57,036 nt of DNA from Streptosporangiaceae bacterium (GTDB taxonomy: Bacteria > Actinomycetota > Actinomycetes > Streptosporangiales > Streptosporangiaceae). Made by a program: the position numbers and the translations under genes. Shown piece after piece: positions 15,823 to 25,500 of this stretch. Location of the stretch: assembly GCA_019245115.1 (NCBI GenBank), contig JAFARZ010000432.1, positions 1 through 57,036 on the forward strand, given 5' to 3'. Below the pieces are notes generated by a model, which did no database searches, was not told the DNA's origin, and worked only from the letters and a program-made list of their open reading frames with translations. The stretch's first letter is position 1. Every line of letters begins with the position of its first letter.

Positions 15823-17619
15823 ATGCGTCGTGTTCGGTATGCCCGGAAGTGGCTGGCCGTGTCCGCGGCGGCGATCGCGCTACTCGGCGGCGGTGCCACG
15901 GCTTTCGCGGCGTCTTCCGGTAACGCCCACCCCCGTCGTGTGCCGCCGCCCGCGACCGGCGCGGCAGCCTCGAAGTCCGTGGTCACCGGCGGAAAATCCA
16001 GCGCCGTCCCGGCGGCGTCACCGCCCGGGGAGTTCACCACCACGGCTGACCCGGTCACGCTCGACCCGCCGGTCAAGGTGCCGCGGACCCGGCCGGTAGC
16101 GGTCACGATCGCGGACCACGCGTCGTTCGGGAACGCGCCGCCGCCGGCCACCGCGACGGTCGCCCTGCCGTCCGGGCCGTGGGCCAAGGTGGTGCTCGAC
16201 GTCACCGGCAGCGAGCAGGGCAGGCAGTTCGACCGGCTGCTCGACGTCTACGACGGGGCAACGCAGGTCTTCCTCGGCGTGACGCCCGAGCCGACCGCGG
16301 CGGGAATCACCTGGCACGTGCAGAAGGACATCACCGGCTACCTCCCGATCCTGCGCGGCACGCAGACGTTCTCCACCTTCGTGGACAACTTCCTGTCCAG
16401 CGTCGACACCGGTATCCCGGTGATCACGGCCAGACTGCTGTTCTACCCGGCCGGCGGCGGCTTCGCGCCCGCCCGGGCAGCGAGCCTCGCCTCACCGGCC
16501 CTGGCCGGCGACGCCATCTACGAGACCGGGCCGTCGTCGCCGGCGACCATACCGGAGGTACCCACCCAGGTGGTCCCGATTGTCCCGCCTGGCGGCACCA
16601 CAGACTTCAACACCGTCAACACGGGGCAGACCGTGTCGGGGACGGTGACCCTGCCCGATGACATCACCACCGCCACGCTGGACCTGTACGCGGTGGGACA
16701 GATCAACGACGAGTTCTGGTGGGGCCTGACACCGGCCTTCCGCGAGATCGAGATATCCGTCGACGGCAAGCCCGCCGGTGTCGTGTGGCCGTACCCCTAC
16801 GTCTACACCGGCGGGGTGAACCCGCTGATCTGGCGGCCGCTGACCGGCATCCACACGATGGACATCCCGTCCTACCGGCTGGATCTCACTCCGTTCGCCG
16901 GGCTGCTGAGCGCCTCCGGCCCGCACACGATCGGCCTCACCGTGGTGAACAACACCGGGTTCTGGCTCGCGGGCGGCGCGCTGCTGCTCACGTCGGGCGG
17001 TCCGGCGGTGTCGGGAGCCGTGACTTCTGATTCGCTGTCGTTCCCGACCGCGTCGTCGGTCTCGACGTCGGACGCGCTGGGAAACTCCAGTCAGCCGGTG
17101 ACCAGCGAGTCGGCCAGCGCGTCCTACGCGATCTCGGGCACCGTGACGCAGGGCGGGCGTACCTGGACCGACACGCTGACCCAGCGGCTCCAGTTCGGCA
17201 ATGACCAGTCGTTTATCAACCCGTCGTGCTCGGGCCCCTGCTACCAGTGGGCACACCAGGAGACCACCGCGTCCGCGTCGGAGGCGATAAGCGGTCCCGG
17301 CGTGCAGGTGACTCGCACCGACCAGTCCAGCTACACGGTCGACGCGCCGAACGGCTTCCTGACCGACTCCAGCGGGGCCGACTTCTTCCTGCCCGCCTCG
17401 GTGAACCAGCAGCTCACCGACGATGCCACACAGGGCTGGTACCGGACAAACCTGTCGGAGAGCATCATCGGGTACGGCGCACTCGAAGAGGACAACTCCG
17501 TTCCGACGATCACCAACGGCGAGACGACCGGCACGATCACCGCGGATACCGGCGGCGCGCTCTACCAGCGCACGATCACCACCCGCGGCGGCCAGATCGT
17601 CCAGGACCTCACCGGCTGA
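15823..17619 (+). CDS. Secreted PNGase A-like (peptide-N4-asparagine amidase A) protein
   Basis: 598 residues. Signal peptide (MRRVRYARKWLAVSAAAIAL, then a GGGATAFAAS cleavage zone). The body follows the PNGase A family: paired jelly-roll domains with YAVGQINDEFWWG, the IEISVDGKPAGVVWPYPYVY segment, TGGVNPLIWRPLTGI, and DIPSYRLDLTPFAGLL. Plant and fungal members remove N-glycans from glycopeptides. Bacterial members are secreted and presumably scavenge host or plant glycoproteins. A GGGAG site favours the second of two close ATGs (15823 over 15817). Standalone, with a nested hairpin repeat downstream. Family call is good; amidase activity is not proved by sequence. Confidence 0.8.
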   Translation: MRRVRYARKWLAVSAAAIALLGGGATAFAASSGNAHPRRVPPPATGAAASKSVVTGGKSSAVPAASPPGEFTTTADPVTLDPPVKVPRTRPVAVTIADHASFGNAPPPATATVALPSGPWAKVVLDVTGSEQGRQFDRLLDVYDGATQVFLGVTPEPTAAGITWHVQKDITGYLPILRGTQTFSTFVDNFLSSVDTGIPVITARLLFYPAGGGFAPARAASLASPALAGDAIYETGPSSPATIPEVPTQVVPIVPPGGTTDFNTVNTGQTVSGTVTLPDDITTATLDLYAVGQINDEFWWGLTPAFREIEISVDGKPAGVVWPYPYVYTGGVNPLIWRPLTGIHTMDIPSYRLDLTPFAGLLSASGPHTIGLTVVNNTGFWLAGGALLLTSGGPAVSGAVTSDSLSFPTASSVSTSDALGNSSQPVTSESASASYAISGTVTQGGRTWTDTLTQRLQFGNDQSFINPSCSGPCYQWAHQETTASASEAISGPGVQVTRTDQSSYTVDAPNGFLTDSSGADFFLPASVNQQLTDDATQGWYRTNLSESIIGYGALEEDNSVPTITNGETTGTITADTGGALYQRTITTRGGQIVQDLTG

Positions 17620-18025
17620 ACGGGCACATAGCGGGCACCTTGGGCCGGCCATTCGCGGAAGAAAGGAGCCCACTGGAAGAAAAGGTGCCGGAAACCGGCG
17701 CCCTATCTTCCGCGAAGCTCTTTTCTTCCGCGTCGCCCACGGCAGCCGCCGTCACATAACGGTCATATGCGATGATACGCGCAGGGTAGCGAGTCCGATA
17801 TAAGTCTCAACGTTAAAATTATACGCTTGAAAGCTGCAATTAGAGTGCCTTCGCCAATATGGCGACAGCTCGAATATAAAATAAAATCCAAGCCTTGCGC
17901 CGAGCCAATTAGGTGACGTACGGTATCAGCAAGGTCACAATTTGTATCTACCGCTACCTTTCTCGCGCTCGCAGCGCCCAATCCACCGGTAGCACCTGTT
18001 CCACCACATGAGAGGGGGATTTTCC
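17620..18025. other. Intergenic region with a family 2 repeat
   Basis: 406 bases. The left part holds the nested hairpin repeat; the right part (17760-17990) is AT-rich without a gene. Confidence 0.5.
17655..17732 (-). repeat. Nested-hairpin dispersed repeat, family 2, copy C
   Basis: The outer arms are a GCGGAAGAAAGGAGC-like left arm and a GCTCTTTTCTTCCGC right arm. They enclose a 37-base core at 17675-17711 that is the reverse complement form of the core at 4842-4878 (shared GCCGGTTTCCGG centre). It lies 35 bases after the PNGase-like gene and could terminate it. Confidence 0.65.
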
Positions 18026-18628
18026 ATGTCCCGCAAATACCTGTACGTCATCCCAGCCGCCACCGCGATCGTCACGGCAGCAGTCGGCACCGCACTGCTG
18101 ACCGGCTCGGCGGCCCCCGCACCAGCAAAGGCGCAGGTGGCGCAGCAGCCCCCCGTCGTCGTCGAGGGACCAGTCTCGGCACCGGGCGGCGACACCTACG
18201 CGACCTGCCCGGCGGGCACCCAGCTCGCCGGCGGCGGCTATAACTCCGTGACCTTCGCCAGAACCGGCATCGGTGATGCCGCCGATGCCCTGACAGCCAA
18301 CACACCCAGCACCATAATCCCCAACACGTGGGGGGCCAAGCTGCTCAAGGGCACCCTCCGGGCATACGCCATGTGCGTCACGACCTCGTCCACGCCACCC
18401 GTGGTCGTCGCGGGACCGGTCTCGGCGCCGGGCGGCACTTCGCGCGCGACCTGCCCAGCCGGGACCGTGCTGGCCGGCGCCGGCTACACCGCCACTCCGG
18501 TGATAAACGGCTACGGCGCCAACGTCGACAGCGAAATTCTCAGCGCCCCCAGCACCACCGTTCCGAACTCCTGGACGTTCAGGTGGCTGAGGGGCACGGT
18601 CCAATCCCGGGTCCTGTGCACTCCGTAG
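18026..18628 (+). CDS. Secreted protein with two internal repeats
   Basis: 200 residues. Start ATG follows GAGGGGG. A signal peptide of about 35 residues precedes two tandem ~75-residue modules, each beginning PPVVV.GPVSAPGG and containing ATCPAGT.LAG.GY, P(N)TW/SW and a closing Cys (AMCVT, VLCTP). The two cysteines per module probably pair. I do not recognise the family. The layout (small, disulphide-bonded, export signal, duplicated beta module) suggests a binding or structural role outside the cell. AT-rich upstream DNA, no linked genes. Confidence 0.7.
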   Translation: MSRKYLYVIPAATAIVTAAVGTALLTGSAAPAPAKAQVAQQPPVVVEGPVSAPGGDTYATCPAGTQLAGGGYNSVTFARTGIGDAADALTANTPSTIIPNTWGAKLLKGTLRAYAMCVTTSSTPPVVVAGPVSAPGGTSRATCPAGTVLAGAGYTATPVINGYGANVDSEILSAPSTTVPNSWTFRWLRGTVQSRVLCTP

Positions 18629-18784
18629 ACCTCCGCCGATCACCCCCACCCCGTACGCGGTGACCGGGAGCCCACTGTGGCCGCCGGCACCGGTCGGGGT
18701 GCGGGGTTGCGGAGGTGATAATGACGCCGTTCGTTATAAAGGTTGTAATATGCCGCACCGGGGCGATTTGAAGGAGTGCGGCAA

Positions 18785-19720
18785 ATGAGCGTGGCTGAGG
18801 AGATCGCCGGGCGGCTGGCCGGCGGTGATGTGGTTGTCATCGACGGCGGGACCGGGACCCAGCTGCAGGCCGAGGGCGTGCCGATGGACGACGTGGCGTG
18901 GAGCGGCCGCGCGAACCTGGAGCAGCCCGACGCGGTGCAGCGCGTGCACGAGGCCTACATCCGGGCCGGCGCCGAGGTGATCATCGCGAACACGTTCGCG
19001 GCCAGCCGGGCCGCGCTGGAGCCCGCGGGCCTGGGCGGCCGCGTCGCCGACGCCAACCGCAATGCCGTCGCGGCGGCGCTACGGGCCCGCGAGGCCGCGG
19101 CCGGCGGACGCGCGATCGCGGTGGCCGGCTCCATGTCACCGTTCTGCCCGATAGCCATGCACGGCCGGAACGAGGCCGGCCCCGCCTTCCCGAGCCTGGC
19201 CGATTTCCGCGAGCAGGCCGGGCTGCTGGCGGAGGCGGGCGTCGACCTGATCGCCCTGGAGCTGATGGAGGCCCCCGGCTACGGCCGCGCCGCGGTGACG
19301 GCGGCGGCCGAGACCGGGCTGCCGGTCTGGCTCGGTGTCGCCGCGGTGCGGCTGGACGACGGCACACTCGGCGCCGATCCCGCACTGGGGGACGGGGACA
19401 GTTTCGCCGACCTCGTGAGCAAGCTGGTTGACCCGGCACTGGCCGCCGTCACCGTGATGCACGCCAAGCCCGACGTCGTCCCGGAGGCGATCGACATCAT
19501 CAGAGCCCGGTTCGCCGGGCCCATCGGGGTCTATGCCGAATCCGGCGACTGGGCGGCGCCGGAGTGGATCTTCGACGGGCTGGGCCCGGGGGAGTACCTC
19601 CAGGAGGCCATCACCTGGGTGGATCGCGGCGCTCAGCTCATCGGCGGATGCTGCGGCATCGGTCCCGAGCACATCAGGCTCCTGGCCGGCCGGGTGCCTC
19701 GCACCAGGGGTGAATCCTAG
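18785..19720 (+). CDS. Homocysteine S-methyltransferase family protein
   Basis: 311 residues, TIM-barrel with the family opening VVIDGGTGTQLQAEGV, then EAYIRAGAEVIIANTF, VAGSMSPFC and a C-terminal IGGCCGIGPEHI. Enzymes of this family move a methyl group to homocysteine using zinc held by one upstream Cys and the CC pair. The CC pair is present. At the position where NC is usual the sequence reads TVMHAKPDVV, so the third ligand is missing or replaced by His. Start ATG 18785 follows AAGGAG. Its stop overlaps that of the convergent STAND gene by four bases. It may methylate another thiol or be a relative with a changed substrate. Confidence 0.85.
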   Translation: MSVAEEIAGRLAGGDVVVIDGGTGTQLQAEGVPMDDVAWSGRANLEQPDAVQRVHEAYIRAGAEVIIANTFAASRAALEPAGLGGRVADANRNAVAAALRAREAAAGGRAIAVAGSMSPFCPIAMHGRNEAGPAFPSLADFREQAGLLAEAGVDLIALELMEAPGYGRAAVTAAAETGLPVWLGVAAVRLDDGTLGADPALGDGDSFADLVSKLVDPALAAVTVMHAKPDVVPEAIDIIRARFAGPIGVYAESGDWAAPEWIFDGLGPGEYLQEAITWVDRGAQLIGGCCGIGPEHIRLLAGRVPRTRGES

Positions 19721-22035
19721 CGGTCCAGGCTGGCGAGCTTGCCGCGGACTTTGCCAGCGGAGAGGTGGCCTAGCTCGTCGAAGATGGACAGGGCTTGGTT
19801 CCAGGCCTGCCGGGCTTGGGGCATCTCGCCGGCGGCGTGCAGGGTGTCGCCGAGGTGGGTGAGGGTGTCCGCTTGAAGATAGCGGTCGCCGGATTCCCGG
19901 AACAGCTTCAGCGCGTGCTGGTAGCAGGCCGCGGCTTCGGCGAAGTTGCCCTGGTGATGTTCGGTGTAGCCCAGGCTGTCCCAGGCATTTGCCTGGATCT
20001 CAAGATGGCCGTCGAGTTCAACGGCAAGAGCGAGTGCTCGCTGGCAGAGTACGCGAGCCTGGTCGTAGTCGCCGAGGAGGGCGCTGTACCAGCCGGTGTT
20101 GTTAAGGGCACTAGCTTCTCCAGGCTTGTGGCCGATGACCTGGTACAGGCGGAGGGCCTGCTCGTCGTGACCGAGGGCATCGGCGTAGCGCCCTTCGTGT
20201 TCGCCCAGCCGGGCGAGATTATGATGCACCTTGGCCTCGCCGAGGCGGTCGCCGAGCTGCCGGTACAGCTCAAGGCAGTGCTCAAAGTGAGCGCGGGCCT
20301 GCTGGTAATCGCCCACCAGCCTGCTGGCATTCCCCAGGAGGCGGCTGGATATGGCCTGCCCGGCGATGTCGTCCAGGCGGGTGGCGGCCGCTAGGGCCGT
20401 GTGCTGGACAGCGACCCGTTCGTGCCAGTGGCCGCGCCGCTGGAGGTAAATGGTCATGGCCCAGGGGATCTGCCAGGCATGGACGTCGTATCCGGTGGCG
20501 TCGGCGAGGGTGATGGCGGCAAGTAGGACCTGGTGCTCGGCCTCGAACCAGGCCATTGCCTGCCGGTGATCGGCGAGCCGCTCCGGAGCGGTGCCAGGCT
20601 CCGTCGGGGCGAGGCTGACCGGCTCATGCGGCGGGTACAGCAGAAGGACTGCCGTGTGCGCGGTGTGCAGGTAGTGGCCGAGGAAGCGGCCGGTGGCGGC
20701 GGCACGGCTCGATTCGCTGTCGAGATCACGCGCCTGGGCGGCGGCATAGGCGCGGAGCAGGTCATGGAGAGCGTACCGGCCGGGCACGTGCTCGGTGATC
20801 AGGCAGTCGCGGGTGAGCTCGCGCAGCATGCGCCGCGTTTCCGGTTCGGTGAGGCCAGCCAGGCTTGCGGCGGCTGGGACGGATATGTCGGGGCCGGGGT
20901 GCAGGCCCAGCAGCCGGAACATCCGGGCAGCCCCGGCGCTGAGCTGCTGGTAGGACCAAGAGAAGACCGCGCGCACGCTGGCGGACGGGTCGCCGGTATC
21001 GAGTGCGTCCAGCCGGGCGGGGGTGCCGCGTAGCTCGGCGGCCAGGGCGGTCAGCGGGAAGCCAGGGCGTGCGGCGGCGCGGGCCGCGGCAATCGACAGG
21101 GCCAGCGGCAGGCGGGCGCATAGATCGGTGATCTCGCCGACCGCGCCGGATTCAGCGCTGGCCCGGCTCGTGCCGAGCCGGGCGCTGAGTAGCTGGACGG
21201 CCTCGTCGCGCGAGAGGACGTCGAGGCTGAGCAGCCGGGCGTCGTCGGCGGCGGCCAGCCCGGTCAGCTGGTTGCGGCTGGTGACCAGGACCAGGCTGCC
21301 CGGGCTGGCCGGCAGCAGCGGCCGTACCTGCTGCTCGTCGCGGGCGTTGTCCAGCACGATCAGCATCTTCTTGTCGGCCAGCAGGCTGCGGTACAGCGCG
21401 GCCTGCGCCTGCGGGTCGCGCGGGAACCGATCCGCGGGAATCCCAAGGCCGTCCAGGAAGTTCCGCACCGCGGCGTGCGCGGACACCGGCTCACCGGACG
21501 GGCCGAACCCGCGCAGGTTCACATACAGCTGGCCGTCGGGGAACCTGTCCGCTACCTGATGCGCCCAGTGCAGCGCCAGCGCGGTCTTGCCGATCCCGCC
21601 CATCCCTCCGATCGCGGAGATCACCACCGTGCCTCTAGTGGGGGGCGCCTGGCTTGTCTCCTGGCTGGGCTCATCCAGGAGACCAGTCAGCAGGCCGAGT
21701 TCGGCGTGTCGGCCGGTGAAGTGCTGCGCCGCGGCGGGAAGCTGGCGAGGCACTGGCGTACCTGCCGGTGCCCGCCGGGATGTTCCGTTGCTCGCGCCGG
21801 CCAGCCGCCGGTCAGCGCGGGCGATGAACCCCTCGCGCTCACCGCCGCTCAGGCCCAGGGTGTCCGCAAGACGCTGCACCGAACTGGGGTGCGGCCACCT
21901 CACGCGGCCGGCTTCCAGGTTCCTGACCGTCCGGGCACTCAGCCCGGACTGCTCCGCGAGTTCCTCCTGGGACAGCCCGGCCGCCCGTCGGCGGTCACGC
22001 AGCAAGACCCCGAAACCATCACCATCACGCCCCAC
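19717..22035 (-). CDS. XRE-STAND (NB-ARC)-TPR regulator
   Basis: 772 residues. N-terminal XRE helix-turn-helix (residues ~8-62, LSQEELAEQSGLSARTVRNL), then a linker. The NB-ARC ATPase has P-loop GGMGGIGKT at 143-151, Walker B KKMLIVLDNARD and the sensor TSRNQLTGL. A winged-helix/ARC2 part follows, then about eight TPRs over the last 300 residues (for example ALNNTGWYSALLGDYDQARV). The layout is that of AfsR-like and 'helix-turn-helix/tetratricopeptide' regulators of actinomycetes, in which nucleotide exchange and an unknown ligand control DNA binding. Complete and in frame. No linked target can be named. Convergent four-base stop overlap with the methyltransferase gene. Confidence 0.88.
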   Translation of the reverse strand: MGRDGDGFGVLLRDRRRAAGLSQEELAEQSGLSARTVRNLEAGRVRWPHPSSVQRLADTLGLSGGEREGFIARADRRLAGASNGTSRRAPAGTPVPRQLPAAAQHFTGRHAELGLLTGLLDEPSQETSQAPPTRGTVVISAIGGMGGIGKTALALHWAHQVADRFPDGQLYVNLRGFGPSGEPVSAHAAVRNFLDGLGIPADRFPRDPQAQAALYRSLLADKKMLIVLDNARDEQQVRPLLPASPGSLVLVTSRNQLTGLAAADDARLLSLDVLSRDEAVQLLSARLGTSRASAESGAVGEITDLCARLPLALSIAAARAAARPGFPLTALAAELRGTPARLDALDTGDPSASVRAVFSWSYQQLSAGAARMFRLLGLHPGPDISVPAAASLAGLTEPETRRMLRELTRDCLITEHVPGRYALHDLLRAYAAAQARDLDSESSRAAATGRFLGHYLHTAHTAVLLLYPPHEPVSLAPTEPGTAPERLADHRQAMAWFEAEHQVLLAAITLADATGYDVHAWQIPWAMTIYLQRRGHWHERVAVQHTALAAATRLDDIAGQAISSRLLGNASRLVGDYQQARAHFEHCLELYRQLGDRLGEAKVHHNLARLGEHEGRYADALGHDEQALRLYQVIGHKPGEASALNNTGWYSALLGDYDQARVLCQRALALAVELDGHLEIQANAWDSLGYTEHHQGNFAEAAACYQHALKLFRESGDRYLQADTLTHLGDTLHAAGEMPQARQAWNQALSIFDELGHLSAGKVRGKLASLDR

Positions 22036-22576
22036 CCCACCATCTCACCAAGCACCGGCCATTGATCGCAACGCGCCGGAATCGTCCCCCTGTGAGCTGC
22101 TAAGCGGGGACATGTGGCGTCGGATGTCCTGCGCTGGGTTCCTCTTCGCTTCCGCCCTGTTCAGGGCAATTAGCTGAACTTGCGCGGCAGCCAGGGCTAT
22201 CCGGTCGGTGGCCGCATTTCTGGTGATATTTCCGGTTATCTTGCCGGTCATATTTCCTGTTCCGAGGACAGCGTTGCGACCTACTGTCTTTGGGGGTGGT
22301 CATGAGCTTAAACAGGCCTGATGACTTTAGATATTCGCACTCCCCGCAGGAAGGCCGCATCATCATGAAACTGTGCATTCGCGTAACACAGATCCGTAGC
22401 GGCCGCCAAGCGCTGGTGAGCAGCTGGATAAAGAACATCCCGGCCTAACTGATCATATTGCCGTCCGGCACAGGAAACCAACGGTCGTGGCCGAGGAAAG
22501 TGGTGCACTCATGAATACAGCACGCTATGTGACGCCCCCCGAGCTGACGTCGTTCTCTCATAGGCGGCGGTGAGCA
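22036..22576. other. Gene-poor leader region of the RHS gene
   Basis: 541 bases. Two very short open frames (22302-22448, 48 codons; 22511-22573, 20 codons ending just before the RHS start) have no family resemblance. A stretch of ATTTCC/GGAAAT-like imperfect repeats lies at 22208-22262. No firm promoter found. Confidence 0.4.
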
Positions 22577-25500
22577 GTGATGGCTGGTAGCGGGACGGAT
22601 AGGAGTCGCCTGGCCCGGATGCGGCGGCTGGGACCCGGTGCCGTGGTCTCGGCGTTGTTGCTGGTGGCGGGGCTGATCACCGGGGTGGCGCTGGTCACTG
22701 GGTGGGGTGCGCCGCCGTCCTCATCGGCGGGCGCCCCGGTGGCGGTGCATCCGGTACCGGACCGGACGGTGAAGATCCCGGCCATGCGCCCGTCGCGTCG
22801 GCAGCCGGCCTCATGGCCTGCCGCGGGCAGCGGGGTAGCGGTAGTCGCTTCTTCGGGGCTGAGTCGCGCGGGGGCGCTCCCGGTCTGGGTCGGGCCGCCG
22901 GATGGGGGAGTGGTCACGTCGGCGCGTGTGCCGCGACCGTCCCGCGTGGACGTGAGTATGGCGCCGCACGCGGCCGCGTCCGCGCTGGGAGTGCACGGTG
23001 TGGTATTCAGCATCGCCCGCGGCGACGTGGGAGATGCCGCCGGGCGTGTGCATGTGAGCCTGGATTACGCCTCGTTCGCGCACGCCTACGGTGGAGACTA
23101 CGCCGCCCGGCTGCGACTGATCCAGCTCCCGGCTTGCGCGCTGACCACCCCTCAGCTCCCGGCCTGCCGTAAGGAGGTCCCGCTCCCGTCCGGGGCAGCG
23201 GACGACCTGCGGACCAGCCGAGTCGGTGCCGACGTGAAGCTGCCCGGAACTCAGGCTACGGCGGCACTCGGCCGGCCAGGCTCGATCCTGCTCACCTCAG
23301 ATCTCGCGGCGAGCGGCTCCGCGGTGGTCCTGGCCGCCACCGCGTCACCGTCGGGTTCGGCCGGAAACTACGCGGCGCAGCCGATGTCGGAGCAGAAGGA
23401 TTGGGTGAGCGGCGGGTCGTCAGGTGCTTATGCTCACTCTTATCCGGTCCAGGTGCCGCCGGTGCCGGGCGGCCTGGAGCCGACGGTGGCGCTGGATTAC
23501 GATTCCCAGCTGACCGACGGGCTCACCTCGTCGACGAACAACGAGGCGTCCTGGGCCGGGGACGGGTGGGATTACTCGCCGGGGTTCATCGAGGCGGACT
23601 ATGCCCGCTGCCGCAACACCCCTGACCTGTGCTCGACGCAGGCCCCGGCGCTGACGCTGTCGATGAACGGGACGAACACGACCTTGGTGGCGGACCCGAA
23701 CACTCCTGGCCTGTATCACGCCGAGGCTGACAGCGGCGCCAAGATCACCGAGAACAGCGGTGACTGGGAACTGATCGAGCCGGATGGCACGCAGTACTAC
23801 TTCGGGATGAACCAGCTGCCCGGCTACGCCAGCGGTGATCAGGCCACGGACAGCGTGTGGACAGTGCCGACTACCACCGCGCTCGGTCAAGGTGTGTTCG
23901 GGACGGGTCCCTGGCGGTGGAACCTGGACTACGTTGTAGACCAGCACAGCAACGCGATCGCCTACTTCTATAACACCGAGACCAACTACTACGCTGAGAA
24001 CAACGGCACGACCGGCACCGGACAGTACATCCAGGGTGGGGCGCTGGCCAGGATCGAGTACGGGCTGCGGGGCGGGAACATCTATTCCCAGACCCCCGCC
24101 GCTCAGGTGAACTTCACCGTCGCGACCTCCCGCCAGGATGCCCCCGATGACCTGGCCTGCTCCTCCGGCGCGGCATGCGCGGTGACGTCGCCGACGTTCT
24201 GGTCCGACGATGTGCTGACCGGGATAAGTACCCAGTCGCTGGTCGGAGGATCGCTGCGGAACGTGGACTCGTGGACCCTTGCGGACACCTACCCGGCAAC
24301 GGGGGACTCCACGACTTCACCGTCGTTGTGGCTCTCGTCTATCACTCAGACCGGCCAGGACGGCGCTACCCCGATCACGCTGCCGCCCACGTCGTTCGCT
24401 GGTGTCCCGATGCCGAACCGGGTCGAGACTGCCGCCGACACCTCGGCCGGGTACTCGAAGATCACCCGGTTCCGGCTCGCAGCCATCACCAACCCGGCCG
24501 GCGAGGTTACCGCCGTCGCCTACTCCGCGCAGGATCCCTCCTGCGCGGCCGGGAACTTCCCAGCACCGGATGCGAATACCACGGCGTGCTACCCGGATTA
24601 CTGGGCCCCGCCGGGCAGTAGCACCCAGGTCACGGACTGGTTCAACCTGTATGCCGTCAGCACGATCACCGACAACGACACCACTGGCGGCGACCCGCCC
24701 GTCGTCACCAGCTACACCTACGCCGGGGCCGCGTGGCACGGCGACGACGATACAGTCTCGCTGTCGCTGACTCCCACCTATGACGGGTGGCGCGGCTACC
24801 GCACTGTCACCACCCAGGTCGGTACCCCGCCCGATCCGGTCACCGAGCAAGTCGACACCTACCTGCAGGGCATGTCCGGCGACGGCGCCTGCGCCGCATT
24901 CACTCACTGCGACAACAGTGTGACGATCACCTCCAGCCGCGGCGACACGGTCACCGACGACGACGGGTTCGCCGGGATGCTGCTGGAGTCGATCGTCTAC
25001 GACGGGACCGGGACCGGTGCACAGATCACCGACACCGTCCACCTCCCCGCGGGCACCACCACCGCCACCAGCACCGCTGGGTTCCCCGCCTTCATGGCCG
25101 AGGAAGCCGGTACCGACACCTACACCACGCTGGCCGGCGGCGGGACTCGCGAGTCCACCGTCAGCTACACCTACGACTCCTACGGCCGGGTCACCGGCGA
25201 ATCCGATGTCCCGGACACCTCCGACCCCAGCCAGGCGACGTGTACGGCCACCAGCTACAACACCGACACGACCAACTGGGTGCTCAATGAGAAGACATCG
25301 GCGGAGGTATTCGCGGGCCCGTGCGGCACACCGAGAACCAACCCGTCGGCAGTGGTCTCGGACACCCTATACGGGTACGACAGTACCGGGGATGTCATCA
25401 AGACACAGAAGGCCACAGCCGTCACCTACAACGTACTCAACGGCCTCCAGTACACCTACGCCACCGTCCAGGCCGGCACCTACGACGAATACGGCCGGGT

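Noticed and set aside
22302..22573. Two short frames (48 and 20 codons) before the RHS gene, possible leader peptides or peptide precursors
   Set aside because: No recognisable leader, core or Cys/Ser pattern and no modifying enzymes nearby; only moderate ribosome sites.
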